The translations under genes were made by a program, and so were the position numbers. From Sipunculus nudus (taxonomy: Eukaryota; Annelida; Sipuncula; Golfingiida; Sipunculidae): a stretch of 64,000 nt of DNA. The stretch covers positions 33,376,340-33,440,339 of the forward strand of contig CM049322.1 of assembly GCA_026874595.1 (NCBI GenBank). The letters run 5' to 3'. The notes beneath the pieces are model-generated. The model searched no databases, was not told where the DNA came from, and saw only the letters and a list, made by a program, of their open reading frames with translations. This document shows positions 35,691 to 47,905 of the stretch, in pieces (the stretch's first letter is position 1; each line of letters opens with the position of its first letter).

Positions 35691-35774
35691 CCATGTGGAG
35701 AATGGTCAGCAATAAGTCTGAACAAATGAGGCGATGTCTTCTACAGCCAAAATGTCAGGTGCACACAGACTTTA

Positions 35775-35935
35775 AATCAGGGGCGGATAGGCAAGGGGGG
35801 GGGGGGGGGTCCAACCCCAGAGGACTAATGACAAAGCATGAAAAAGATCCCCAGGTCCGGAAGGGGTTTGAATGGGAGGGTTCCAGGCATCAAATCTTGG
35901 TCTTAACCTTAGATAAGGTTGCGGCGATAAATTAA
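35775..35935 (+). repeat. Dispersed GGGGCGGAT-type repeat
   Basis: The start aggggcggat, the G run and the words ccaaccccagaggactaatgac match the repeat at 46235-46530. Confidence 0.5.
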
Positions 35936-36560
35936 GACCGCCGTGAGTGAAAACTACATTTTCATTATCTTCAGAACTAATCAAGATAACTGGTCGATCA
36001 TTTTGTCTACTCATAGGTTTTCAGGGTCAAAGATTCAAATGAAACATGTTAAGAACGATTTATCTCTTATTTAAACTTATGTAAGGAAGAGCCGCCATTG
36101 ATGAAAAATCAATTTATTTTTTCAATATCTCAAGAACAAACCAAGACAACTTTCCAAATATTGTGTCAAGACCTAGGTTTCCGTAGTCAAATATTCAAAT
36201 GAAACAATGACATTTTATTTCTCTTTTTCACTTTTATTATGAAAATTAAGGCCGCCATTAGTGATAACTACTCTTTTTGTTATTTTTAGAACCAATCAAG
36301 ATAACAGGTCCATCATTGTGTCTATTCATAGGTATTCAGGGTCAACGATTCAAATAATACATGTTAAGAACGATTTACCTCGTATTTAAAATATTAAAAT
36401 GGAAGTAAGGCCGATATTGATGAAAATCTATTTTCTTCAGTATCTCAAGAACAAACGATGACAACTTTCCAAATATTGTATAGATCTAGATTTTCATGGT
36501 CAAAGATTCATTTAAAACAATACTGACAAGAGCTTAGCCAGTATTTCAAATGTTAATATG
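35935..36560 (+). repeat. Diverged tandem repeat, about 318-bp period
   Basis: Two units align: cagaactaatcaagataac at about 35970 and agaaccaatcaagataac at 36289, each followed by caggttcaaagattcaaat-like words and a ctcaagaacaaac segment. Confidence 0.6.
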
Positions 36561-36801
36561 CAAATTAGATCCAACTTTGTTGGAGAATCAAAATCCATCA
36601 AAGAACATTGGTAAAATAACTTTCAGATAATTTGTCGCATTATCAAAAGAACTGAATGTAATATTTATATTAAGATAACCCGAGAGGGCCCGGGCAGGCC
36701 AGGACTATTCTGTATATGGTTCTTGAAAATGTGTAATTTTTCGTTTCTGCTATTTTTCATCGGGGCCCAGGGAAGTAATTGTTTCATGACTTACATATGG
36801 T

Positions 36802-37357
36802 GGCCTGTTAAAAATTAAAATTAAAATTAAAGTATTCCCGTTTGATATTTGTATTAGCCAACATTACAAATGTATTTTTTTTTATCTGAAATTAGCCGAA
36901 GGGGCTTGAGGGGACCTGTATGGGCCACCAAAATGCTTGCTTCCTTTAGAGCACAAGAAATTGCTTAAAAATAAGGGAGTATGTCTTTATCTTTGTGTTA
37001 ATTTTGTGACCCGATAAAACATTTGGAATGAGTGATTGAAACCTTTGATTATATCATAGTGGCGGATCCGGGGAGGGGGGGCCTGTTAAAAATTAAAATT
37101 AAAATTAAAGTATTCCCGTTTGATATTTGTATTAGCCAACATTACAAATGTATTTTTTTTATCTGAAATTAGCCGAAGGGGCCTGAGGGGACCTGTATGG
37201 GCCACCAAAATGCTTGCTTCCTTTAGAGCACAAGAAATTGCTTAAAAATAAGGGAGTATGTCTTTATCTTTGTGTTAATTTTGTGACCCGATAAAACATT
37301 TGGAATGAGTGATTGAAACCTTTGATTATATCATAGTGGCGGATCCGGGGAGGGGGG
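36802..37357 (+). repeat. Recent tandem duplication, 278-bp unit
   Basis: Units 36802-37079 and 37080-37357 are almost identical. Each begins ggcctgttaaaaattaaaa and ends in the ggcggatccgggg word with a G run. The joint lies at that word. Confidence 0.85.
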
Positions 37358-37833
37358 GGGGGGGGTTAAGCTATCCCATCTCACATTTAATTTTACCATT
37401 TATTCGTTGTGAAGTTTCAGTTTTTCTTTTCCCCACGTAAATCCACAGTTTGTAACTTTTTGATTCACGTGTTTGGGATATTTATGAATAGTTCTGTGAT
37501 TTGGTCCATTCGAATAGTTTCCTCGAGATATTTCTATAGGTTACTGTGGGACAGGGTCTTTCCTTTATTACCCTCTGCTGGGTAAACCCCGAAATTCGCA
37601 CTCGTTTGAGTGAGGCACGGCCTTTCTATTTGCCTCAAAATGTCCTCTTTACACTGCATATTTATAGATTTCGCCAGTATGAAAGGGGGACACTCCCTTG
37701 ATACCCTCCCCATACAGCTAAAATTAACTTTAAAAATATATTTTTAGATGAAATAAAAATATATTTTTGAAAAGGCTGATTATATAACGTAGTAATTGTA
37801 GGTAGGGGAGTATAATGTTACTGTATTGCTATA

Positions 37834-37836
<3 letters not shown>

Positions 37837-37873
<37 letters not shown>
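37837..37873. repeat. (AT)n microsatellite
   Basis: Uninterrupted TA dinucleotides flanked by AT-rich DNA. Confidence 0.9.
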
Positions 37874-37878
<5 letters not shown>

Positions 37879-37959
37879 TTATACATATATTTACATGTAA
37901 TTTCCCAATCGAGAAAATATATGCACAATTTAAATTTTTCATAATATCCATCAATTCAG

Positions 37960-38010
37960 GGTTAGCGCCCCCCTTGTTCCCGAATTTCTGGATCCACCAC
38001 TGTATCATAC
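37960..38010 (-). repeat. Inverted copy of the GGCGGATCC-type repeat end
   Basis: The minus strand reads tgatacagtggtggatccagaaattcggg, the reverse counterpart of tcatagtggcggatccgggg at 37065 and 37343. The opposed ends could border one non-autonomous element of about 0.6-0.9 kb. Confidence 0.4.
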
Positions 38011-38790
38011 TACCCGGGCAGATTTTTTGCACTGATATTTAGTATACGGTACAACAAAATAATAAATTAATGAAGAAATTAGCTCACGATATATTTAAAA
38101 AAATCCGCAGAAAACGTACCAGTTGTTCTGATTAGGGCCCGAAGTATATGTAATTATCTTCATTTCCCCCTTTTTTATGAATATACCTGAATATTTATAT
38201 CACATTTATGGTGTAGGATAGCTGTTTTTAGAGTAAGGTCTTTTCATATAGAATTTTTCAAGGGGCCACATTTATTTAATGATTGAATCTAAACATAATT
38301 CTGTGGGGAGGTGAAGAAGATCCCATACATGTGTGTGTATGATCGAGGGAGGGTATAATGAGACTCATTCCTGTTTATAATTCCTATGTTCCTTTATGTA
38401 TGCTATGATGTGGACAGTCAGGTTTTGATGAATGCATGTAGCTTATTTTTGTGATCATTATATAAATGCCTTTTTTATATACTAGAATATGCAACACATT
38501 CAGCAAAAAGCAAATATATGCTTGGTCCTTTTTTTTCATTTTAAACTTATCCCACATATGGCGGGTGTCCGTAGAAAGTAAACAAAGTTTAACTGTAGGT
38601 TTGGTCCGTTTTGTATAGAACGTGATGCTGATTTATATGAGCCGTGAGATATTTGTATATATCTATATATAAGAAATCGAGTTTTTCACAGAATAGCGGT
38701 GCCACTAGTTATGTTTATTTTATCCCTATTACGTTGGAATATATCGTTTGACGGGCAAAACCGTTGTTGCTTCAAATACGATCAAAAACA
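38011..38790. other. No gene recognised
   Basis: AT-rich, stop-dense sequence on both strands with no domain or RNA signature. Confidence 0.45.
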
Positions 38791-38794
38791 TATA

Positions 38795-38870
38795 CAGTGA
38801 AACCTCGTTGTGTCGAAGTCGAAGGGAACCCAATGAAAACTTCGACACATGCGAGATTAGACACAAGCGG
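38795..38870 (+). mobile_element. pogo/Tigger-like terminal fragment with internal palindrome
   Basis: CAGTGAAACCTCGTTGTGTC resembles the CAGTNNAACCTC ends of pogo-type elements. A 10-bp perfect inverted repeat, gtgtcgaagt and acttcgacac, follows. The partner end was not found. Confidence 0.35.
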
Positions 38871-39070
38871 GTTTTATTTGGTAATAATATAACCAGAGTT
38901 GTCCAGAATATCGAGTCTGTACCTTCGACTATATGGTTTGAGCCTGGTAACAGAACTGGATGCACTTGGCCATACGACAAATTTGAACGTTTAAGCCTGC
39001 CTCCTACTCTTATAATCCCTTCCTTTTCAAATAGGGAAAGGTCACTGTATTGTTGCCCCCAGTCACCCAA
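38860..39070 (-). pseudogene. BEL/Pao integrase zinc-finger start, truncated
   Basis: FEKEGIIRVGGRLKRSNL and HPVLLPGSNHI mark the region just before the HHCC finger of the Pao integrase. The catalytic core is absent. Confidence 0.6.
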
Positions 39071-39980
39071 GTCCTATTGGGCTTTCAAGATCCAGTATCT
39101 CTCCGATGTCTCGCTTATCCTTATTTCTGGCATTGTGCAAAAACCTGTAACACCAGGCTGTGACTCGAAGCATCTTATGCCAATCAGAAAAATCTCTGCA
39201 CTCAATGAAAGATGTGGCCTTTGTTACACCGCAGACCAGTTTCTTGGGCTGTTTTCTCTCTGGATCTTCCAGGGGAGTGCCATTCTGAGCTGGCTGTTCT
39301 GGCCAATCCCTTTCTGATCTCACAAGAAATGCTGGTCCCTTAAACCAACGTCCCTTCAAATCTGTCATTTTGAGACCTCGACTCAGATCGTCAGCAGGGT
39401 TTTTGTTTGTGGGTACGAACCTCCAGTGTGGAGGATCCCATGTCGCTTGAATCTCTGCCACCCGGACTCCCACAAACTGCTTTAAATTATGGGACTCTGA
39501 TTTGATCCAATGAAGCACGATTCTGGAATATGTCCAAATTGTCGTGGTTGAATCCGTTCGTAGCTCCTCATGAATGGTTTCAGCCAATCTGGATCCGATC
39601 AATGCTGCTGCCAATTCCAATCTTGGGATTGTTGTTTGACGTAATGGTGCCACTCAAGCTTCGGCAGCAATCAGTTGGATATACGGTGTGGTAGAACCAG
39701 GCGATTTTGTCCGAATATATGCGATAGCGCCATACGCCAGCGAATTGGCATCCGTAAATACATGCAATTCTGCTTTCTGTCCTATTGCCTCTGGTTTCAC
39801 GCATCTTGGAATCTCTAGTCCTTCAAGACTCTTCAGTTCCTCAAATAGCCTACCCCACAGGTCTTGATAATCTTCCGGGAGTGGGTCGTCCCATTCCATG
39901 CCCAACTTCCGAGTGTTCTGCATCGCAATTCTGGTTTTGATAGTCACTGCAGCAGCAAGACCAAGCGGATCATATATCAT
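39063..39980 (-). pseudogene. BEL/Pao RNase H and linker, two frames
   Basis: The first piece (39654-39980) opens with MIYDPLGLAAAVTIKTR, the Pao segment after RT, and has the RNase H motif HVFTDANSLAYGA. The second (39063-39653) continues with TIPRLELAAALIGSRLA and FVPTNKNPADDLSRG. A stop between them breaks the protein. Confidence 0.75.
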
Positions 39981-39997
39981 TGACAGTCTCGATAATA

Positions 39998-40882
39998 CTA
40001 TCCTCTTGGTAAGTATACCCGGTTCATTTCCTTAACTTGAAAGTGAAGCATATCTGTCGTCGGTTTCCAACAGACGCCGAGAGTTTTGACACTGTCCTGA
40101 CCATCAAGACTTACATCTTGTGTGCATCCGTTCTCGTGATCCTGCACTGCCTGAAGTTCGTGTTCCTTTCTAACATCAGAAGAACAAATCCACTCTTTGA
40201 TCTGGAAGCTAGCATTGCCAAGGATCACTTCCATGGCTGCTTTTAGTCTATCTGTTTCCTGAAACGTAGCACACGAGTGAATGATGTCGTCAACATACCG
40301 ATCACGTTTAAGAAGCACAGCTGCTTCTGGAAATCTGGACTGAAACTCTTCGGCTACCTTGAGCACCACAAAAGTGGCCATAGATGGTGACGGTTTATCA
40401 CCGAAATGGACCCTCGTCCATCGATAGACCTTCGGTTCTTTTGAGACATCCATGTCTCGCCAAAGAAAGCGGTGGACATGTGTATCTTCCTCCGTGAGAC
40501 ACACCTGAATATATTTTTTTTTATCTATCTTGGATATATCTCCTATGAAGGCTACCGGTTCTTCTCTGAAGCGAAGAAGCACGCCAAAAAGGTCCCCAAT
40601 CAGGCATGGTCCCTTGTACAGAAGCGAATTCAATGATACCCCTTTGTAGGTGCATACTGGGTCAAACACAATCCTCAAAGGAGTGCTTGGTTTATCTGGT
40701 CTGTAAACCCCATGGTGAAGAAGGTAGAACACTGGTTTTCCGCCTCTGTCTATTTCATCTTGGGTAAGCTGAACTGTCCATCCCTGCTCTATATACCGGT
40801 CCGTAGCCTTGCAATACAACTCGGCCATCTCAGGTTTGTTCAACAGTTTTCTTTCTAAGGAAGAAAGCCTATTCTTTGCCAA
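39998..40882 (-). pseudogene. BEL/Pao reverse transcriptase
   Basis: The Pao motif YLLHHGVYRPDK and the strand RIVFDPVC lead to the catalytic YVDDIIHS. A damaged segment (DISKIDKKKYIQVCL) replaces the usual first RT aspartate motif, and the frame ends before RNase H. Confidence 0.75.
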
Positions 40883-41144
40883 TTTATAGTTATCGGGAAG
40901 CTGGTTAGGGTCCCCTTTCCATGGTAGACCTATAACGTACCTGTCGCCGTCCTAACGACATGTTGTCTCGAAAATATCTTGGGCTCTCTGGTCTTCAAGC
41001 GACATCACTTTTACCGGACAGGAACAACCTGGTGTACGAATCCCTAGAGTCTCCATGTCATATTATGTCTCCATGTTGACCTTCTGGACAAATTGATTGA
41101 AACATCAGGCGTACGACTATTACTTGGTCCTATCACAAACCATC

Positions 41145-42113
41145 CTAGCTTGGTTTTTTCCCGACCGGTTCAAAGTAGGCGCCCTTACGAATTTCCTCCT
41201 CAACATGAAGATGACTGTACTGAACTCCTAGGATCAGATCTATAGGTCCTGCCTTATGTGAGAGTTGTACATCACTCAGGTGTTGGAATGACGACAGCCA
41301 ATGTCTGTCCAGAGGATGGACGCTAACAATTGTATTGTCTATTTCGTGGGCCTCAATTTGATATTCTCCTCCGCCCTGCAACGGGGAGATCCACTCATTG
41401 ACCCTCCTGCTATCACTCTGGTCGAGTCTCTGCCCTCCTACAACTGACAGTTCCAGGGCCTCTCTCTTGCCTTGCAGTCCCAAAGCCTTTGAAAAGTCTT
41501 TCCTAATAATTGTGGTTGCAGCCCCACTGTCGATCAAGACGTTTCCCTGCCTAATCTGTCCATTATTTGATCTGAATAGAACCCTGACAACCGGCAGCAA
41601 ATTATCTTTGTCAAAAGCTGTAGTAACAGTGCTAGAAGAGGGAGGGTCTGTGTGTAGGAGACGATGATGCTGTTTATCACAACCTGCTTTATCACATTTC
41701 TTTTTTGACCTGCACTCTCTCATAGTGTGGCCCCTGTTGAGACATCCGTAACACAGTCTCTGTTCTTTTGCTGTTTTGAAACGCTCTGACACTGTCGAGT
41801 CACTGAAAGTTGGGCACTCACTAACTCTTTGCTGATCACTGCACACATAGCATTTCAATTGCCTTTTTCTGTCCTCTGATAGAGGTTGACCCATAACTGC
41901 ATTAACGCCTCTGCCTTTGTCCTTCTGCCAGACTCTCTGTTCAGCTCTGCCCCCTATCTCAAGGTCGCCGAAGTCTGGGTCGTAGCTTATCTTGACTTGC
42001 TGTCGCAGTAGAGTGCTGATGTGGTCAAGAGTTGGTATGGTCCCATTTTCTCTCAGCTCTGCAGCCTTAACCTTCCACTTGAAGATCAGGTGGTCAGGAA
42101 GACGCCTGGCCAT
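41145..42113 (-). pseudogene. BEL/Pao gag C-terminus with zinc knuckles and protease
   Basis: Cysteine-rich knuckles (CYGCLNRGHTMREC, preceded by CYVCSDQQRVSEC) are followed by the aspartic protease motif VLIDSGAATTII. The frame of 322 residues joins gag to protease, as in Pao elements. It ends before RT with a gap of about 260 bp. Confidence 0.75.
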
Positions 42114-42496
42114 TCGACGGAGACTGAGGCATTAACATCAGAATGAAACCCTATACGTTTCATGGTAGCAAGACAATTAATCATATCAAGTGAGAAATTA
42201 CGTAAACCTTGTTTATTACCAGGCATGATCTTTGAACCCTTGGTCAGCTTATTAATGTGAGCCCTAGCAATAACACTTTTATCACCAAACTGCTCTTTTA
42301 ACATTTTCAAAGCAGTTGCATACATAACACCTGCTGACCCTAAACCTGCCCTATCTGCATCACCAGTGACATGCATTTTCAATTGCAACATACGAATATC
42401 ATTTGTCAAGTGATATTTGTCATGAATATGGAGCTTAAAACTTTCAATAAACTCAACATATTGCAAAGGATTACCATCAAACTGACAAAGTCTCAC
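42086..42496 (-). pseudogene. BEL/Pao gag core (DUF1759-like)
   Basis: FDGNPLQYVEFIESF and LKMHVTGDA follow the pattern of the gag core found in BEL/Pao elements. It is separated from the N-terminal piece and is frameshifted against the next piece at about 42100. Confidence 0.65.
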
Positions 42497-42798
42497 ATTT
42501 CGAAGGTCTTTGGTAGCTACTAGTCTCTTACATGCCTTGTTAGTGTCGTCTCTTGGAATTCTACCAAATCGTCTATCCAGGAATCAAACACAAACATCCT
42601 TCTTGACAGATGACCTTGGCTCGCCGCGAATTGACCTCCAAACATGTTATATTGATCGCTCATGTGTACTGTCTCTGGGAAAGGAATATTAGACCTTTGT
42701 GTATTGCTAGGCTCTACACAGTCATCTGCTAACATATCTGGATCTCTCTGCCTCACGGTCTCTGGTATAGATTCGCGCACATTATAGTGTGTATCTCT

Positions 42799-43287
42799 CT
42801 AAGGAGCACTTGGCTCAGAACGTTCATTTGGAGGCCTCGAAGTTGTATCTCTGTCAGAATTACTTCTGGTCACCACAGATGTCTGCCCTGCCTGGACAGT
42901 AAGGCTTCTATCACCTTTAAGAGCTTTATAAGCTGCTTTACGATCTTCGATTTCTTCTTCAAATTCATAAAAGTCTGTGGCTAAATCTGCTTCCCATTTA
43001 TCAAGAGCAGCATGACCATCAGCTTCAGTCAGGTCATACAGTTTACCATGTAATTCACAAAGAACATTAAAGTCTTTCTGTATTTCCTGCATTTCTCTAT
43101 TTAGTCTCCTTTCGCCCACAACTTCTATGTGGCGTGAAGAATCACGTAATCTGTTCATAGCTCTTGTCATCTTTGCTCTAAGAGACTTTCGCTTTTCTTT
43201 AATCTCAGTCATTTTTTCTTGTTCTTGGTCATTCCCAGACTGCTCTGGACCACTATCATCAGCAGGGTTCGATCCTGTACCTGGCAT
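42799..43287 (-). pseudogene. BEL/Pao gag N-terminus
   Basis: A charged, helical 162-residue frame with a coiled-coil-like Glu/Lys/Arg middle, starting MPGTGSNPADD. It is followed in the same direction by the rest of gag after stops near 42780-42790. Confidence 0.5.
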
Positions 43288-43290
43288 CTT

Positions 43291-46234
43291 GTCTATGTCA
43301 CCACTACTCGGGTTGTCCGCTAAGTCGACACAATATTCTCATCAAATCCTCAGAACTTTGGTGCAAACACAGACCAGATGCCCTTTCATTTCTAACACAA
43401 GGGAGTCACCTTTAACATGCTTTATTGCATAAAGCTGGCGTTCTGAACTTAAAGAAACAATAAACAAGTCCTTAAAACCACATACCGACATATTGTGACC
43501 CTTACTGATTATAATATAAAGACATATCTGTATGAGTGTACTGTAACATTGTATACTCGAAGCAAATATTCTCTGAAATATCCATAACTAAAGTCCTATA
43601 TAGATAGACAGCTTTAAGTTGAATTACATAACATCAGTCCTATTGCAAGTATTATATCATACACTCCCTATTATTCAGTTTACCTAAACATTAATGTGCA
43701 TGTGCAAATTGCAGTTATATTTACCTTGGGGAACAGAATGACATATATAGCCATATAATAACGTTTTCTTTCTGGAAGAAGTTAAACTTAATCATAAATA
43801 TTTAGAGCACTGTGAATCCTGACAATTAAATAATATAGAAGTCTCATATAGTGTCAGGTCTTATAGGTGTTATCATAATGAAAACTATCAATTAAGCAAT
43901 TACCACAAATAAACACTACAACACAGAATGATGTAGCCTGTGAAATATTAAAACCACTTGAATGTAATATAACATATTGACAAGCCTGTATGCATCTTAC
44001 ATGCATTCAATTTAATGTGAAAGCCTTCTTACAATCTTAAACAATACCCCCAAATGCTCAGTCAAATATGCCAATACAGACAGATAAACAATGTGATTAA
44101 ATTTACTCCCAGTATACAAAGTGTTAAACGATATTATAGTAATCTACCCTGATTTACCTTTGGTACAGACATCAAACGAATAATATTGCCAGAATACATG
44201 AATAGCACATCTAACAAACATCTCGGAATACTTAAATTCGTCCTCAGTGTCAAACTCTCATATCAAATTATGCTTTAATGCTAAACACGTATGAAATTCA
44301 TCCTCGGCGTCAAACTCAAACATGATAAACTCGACCGCAGTACAAAGTGGGTTTCTTATGATTTCACATTTAAAGCATAACGTTTATAACTCACAGAGAT
44401 GTAGTTTCACCGTACAATGTATATAAAATCAATTATAAGGCTACAATATCTGAGGAGTGAGTCTCCCTCGGGCTTGAAATTACAAGAAATCGTCACAATC
44501 ACTGAAAGAGCGCCGCTGGACTGCTTACGGGTCCCACGCTTCAAAACTTTGCGACCATCACCTTTACAAATTCGCATTAAACAAAAGGGGAGCGGTCCTT
44601 GAACTTATCACGCGGGACCATTCTTAATATGAAGTCGCTTTATAAGAAACACATGTATTTTGTTGTGAATCAAAATTATGATCAAAAACAATATATGGAC
44701 GTCATACTTCTATTCCGATTGTAAATATATAACAGTGAGTAAAGCTCGGATGATATTAAACATAATACACGTGTAAAATGTTTCTACACACTGATAAATA
44801 TATGTTTTCTGGAAACAGGGTACACATAATCACATATATTTGTTCTCTGCATACCGGTACACATGATATGGCCTCAGACTTGGAATCCGACATCCGGGTT
44901 TTACTCGGCTCTGTAAATCCTGATGACCCATCTCCGCCAGCACCCATTTCTCGCCAACTGCGCCCAAAATATTCGTCTCTTTAACAGACGCCAGGTGCCG
45001 CCACTGGAGTAATGAAATCTCTTCCAAATAGAGGCAAAACAACGCCGAGACAGATTTTAAAAAGCAGAGTCAGTTAAACCATTAAGGTTTTTGTTGTCGG
45101 TTTAAAAAGATTTTTCCTAAAAAAATACCCGATCTATTATAAATCTTGCGACAAATGTGCATTGTACACTTTTCTCATCTTAAAATGCGTCTTTAGAAAT
45201 ATCCCCATATTAAAAAATAATAATATTTCCTTTTTCCTAAATAATAATTATTCAAGTAGTATGGATTGAAAAAAAAATATTGTTGGAAGCAAATGCCTTA
45301 TATAAAAAATATGGATATTTTAGATTACATGTTTCTATATTTAAAAAGGATGCATTCATCATATCCATATCGGTATCGGGGATATTTTCCAAAGATGTAC
45401 CACATAAACACGCATATGTATATATAAGTTGTTTCACATATAGCAAGCTCTTGTATACATTTCTTTATAACCTTATATTAATAATTTCAGATTTTTTGTT
45501 AACAATAATACATAATATACATCACGACATTTTTAACTAAATTTCGAACATAATTCAAATAAAATACCCATATACGAACTGGATACACATATATAGAATC
45601 ACTCTGAGAGGATATAATTTGTGCGATTCATAGCTGCGTACGCATACATACTAGTAACTTATACGAATTGCATACGCATATATAGAATGCTACCTTAATA
45701 AACACTGTGCTGAAATGTTCAGGTATCAGTTGTCATGACAATTACCTTTACAACCGTCATAATGCAATTTTCAAGCCGTTTTCATAGCCAGCTACTCTTA
45801 TAGGACCTAGAAGTTTGATTCTAGTACAACATTGTGGTCCACATGTCTAAATCAGTGTGAACCAAGGCAGGGAAATAATGTTCTCAACAAAGTTCAAGTG
45901 CTCCCAGCTTTTTATAAAAAAAAACAATATGTTGCCAGTCATGAATATTCATATCGCTCCATCTCCAATCGAGTCCTAAGGGGCTAAGTATGCCGCGTCA
46001 AGTATATTACACAGCAAAATACTGAATTTGATAAAATACTTTGTTTTTGTTACATTAGAACTGATACTGTCGAAGCATGCTCAATTTTTTATCCATTCAG
46101 TTAACTAGTGTCAGTTTCAAATCCTAACGAAATAGCTCGATTTCGCCATAAAACGTGCATAAATTAAATAATTATCCTTGACACTGCATGAAAATGCTCT
46201 GCGTCGATTGTCAATGATGTATCGCCCTTCATCA
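43291..46234. other. No gene recognised; may include Pao leader/LTR
   Basis: AT-rich sequence. Two similar words, tcctcagtgtcaaactc and tcctcggcgtcaaactc, lie near 44241 and 44302. A 38-codon frame (MASDLESDIRVLLGS, 44868-44984) sits next to minus-strand gggcgcagttggcgag, which could be a Pao leader, but no LTR pair was identified. Confidence 0.35.
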
Positions 46235-46530
46235 GGGGCGGATCCGGGATTTAGGAAAAGGAGGGGTCTAACCCAGGAAGACTATAATGACAAAACTCAT
46301 TAAAAGGTTTCCATTTCCGGGAAGGGGGGGAGGGGAAGGGGTGGTCCAGGTCGCAAAAATTTGTTTAAAAACTTTAAAAAAATTGCGGCGGCTGAAAAAC
46401 GGGGGGATCAGGACCCCAACCCCGTCCCTATGGATCGGCTTCTGGTTATGGTCACATGGCCAATATCTTGGCCAGATGATGTGACGAGATCTCCCAACCC
46501 CCCCCCCCCCCCCCCCCAACACACACACAT
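46235..46530 (+). repeat. Dispersed GGGGCGGATCC-type repeat
   Basis: Begins caggggcggatccggg and shares gaagactataatgacaaa-type words with 35775-35935. It ends in a long C run (46497-46517) and a CA stretch. Confidence 0.55.
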
Positions 46531-46599
46531 CCACACCACAATCTTATTGGCTGAACTGGCTACTCCCTGGTGTGCCTCACTGCATGACCTTTAGCGTTT

Positions 46600-46690
46600 T
46601 ACTTCAAATTCGAGTCAGGATCGAGAGCTCAATCCTCTCCCCCTTAAACTTAACAGTTAAGCCACTCGTCAAATTCATCAACAGTTAGTA
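46600..46690 (-). repeat. tRNA-like SINE head
   Basis: The minus strand reads GACGAGTGGCTTAACTGTTAAG (A-box region) and GACTCGAATTTG (B-box region). Pairing is imperfect, so it is a relic. Confidence 0.35.
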
Positions 46691-47396
46691 AGAGCTGTCT
46701 TCTCTAAAATGAATGCCATATTGAGCATCTTTTATCGTAATTCATCACATAAAATCTCTAAAAGATCTTGAAGAAAATGTAATTGTATTTTGGGCTATTG
46801 GCCTTAATTTCCATGTCCATTTTTTATGTGAATTGGCAATATCACCTAATTTGTCCAATGCATATTAAATGAATTGATTAATGTAGAATTTAGTGCCGTG
46901 GGTTGGGTTTCATTTTCGGCGGACCTGGATGCGGAAACAGCCGTTGGCGGAGGAATGTGCATTATGAGTGCTTTCTAGTTTTTAATCTGTGACCAATCGA
47001 AGATATGTTTTCCAAATGCTTGTTTGGACTTTATTGTACAAGGGTCAACTATGTTAGCTTGACTGTGTTCGGTGTAGGTTCGTGTGAAAAAAAATTAACC
47101 CGCAGTTTCATAGCTGTCGGTTGTCATTATGTGTAGGTAACATACCATAACGTTTCATATAAAATAAAGTAAAGGTGGAAGTAAAGGTGGAATTATATGT
47201 ATAGTCCGATATCATCAAAGATGTCATTCAAGAGGTTATTCGTTCTACAATTACCTGCTGCCCGTGGCCACTATACCTATTCACTCTTAGGTGAGGAGAT
47301 CGCACCTTTATGGTAAATACATTGCGCGGGAGGCCGTTAGAACAGGACGCGAACCAATAACCTTGCGGCCAATATTGATCTGCATGTGTATGATAC
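46691..47396. other. No gene recognised
   Basis: AT-rich DNA with a possible SINE fragment on the minus strand near 47240-47370 (ggttcgcgtcc). The next exon expected for the GTPase to the right was not found here. Confidence 0.4.
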
Positions 47397-47905
47397 CTGA
47401 AATGGTTTTGCACTAGTTAATTTTGGGTTTGCTTCGACTTTATCGATGATCATACATCCAGTTTCGATGAACAGCTACAAAAATTAGTAAAACTATTGCT
47501 TTGTTAAGTATATAAGCGGTTTCTACAAGTTACTATATAATTCAGAAGAAAGCAACTGATTTAAAACAAAACAGTACAAAACATCTCGATATTTTTATGA
47601 TACTCACTTCTAGCTGTTTCAAATGGTGTTCTCCAATATTTCCCATTACATTATAAACCTGCAATAATAGATCAACATTTGAATAAGAGTACATTAAAAA
47701 AGTGAATCCAATTAAATGAAAAAATATCATGTAAGTACCACTAGTTTTGGGTTTAAATAGTTGAAATACATAAATAAGAAACATACATATTTCTAAGCAC
47801 CTGAATAGAACTGAGCAATATACTCAATGCAAATATTATAGTAGCTTCTACCGGTGCTGTTTTGTTGTCAAACAGTCCCTGTGTGTCCATAAATAAAACT
47901 GCCAC
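47397..47905 (-). CDS. Atlastin/GBP-like GTPase domain, three exons
   Basis: Minus-strand exons 47801-47905, 47608-47658 and 47397-47474 join in phase 0 to 78 residues. They contain the G3 motif VLFMDTQG, then IFALSILLSSIQVYN, then LFIETG and SAKPFQ. These match the GTP-binding domain of atlastin/GBP dynamin-superfamily GTPases around switch II. All six splice sites are canonical. The P-loop exon and the later RD-motif exon were not found nearby, so this is either a gene with long introns or a relic. It lies downstream of the GBP-like gene on the same strand. Confidence 0.7.

Larger units (their letters stand above)
38860..43290 (-). mobile_element. BEL/Pao-type LTR retrotransposon, decayed
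   Basis: On the minus strand the order is gag, protease, RT, RNase H and the start of integrase, with the Pao-type layout. Stops and shifts separate the pieces and the integrase core is missing at the left end, where it meets the pogo-like fragment. LTRs were not defined. Confidence 0.8.

Noticed and set aside
44868-44984. 38-codon frame MASDLESDIRVLLGS as a small gene
   Set aside because: No homologous pattern was recognised, and the minus strand looks like retroelement leader sequence.
46905-46945. P-loop-like reading FGGPGCG on the plus strand, as in adenylate kinases
   Set aside because: The lysine after the loop is replaced and no downstream frame or splice context supports a kinase exon.
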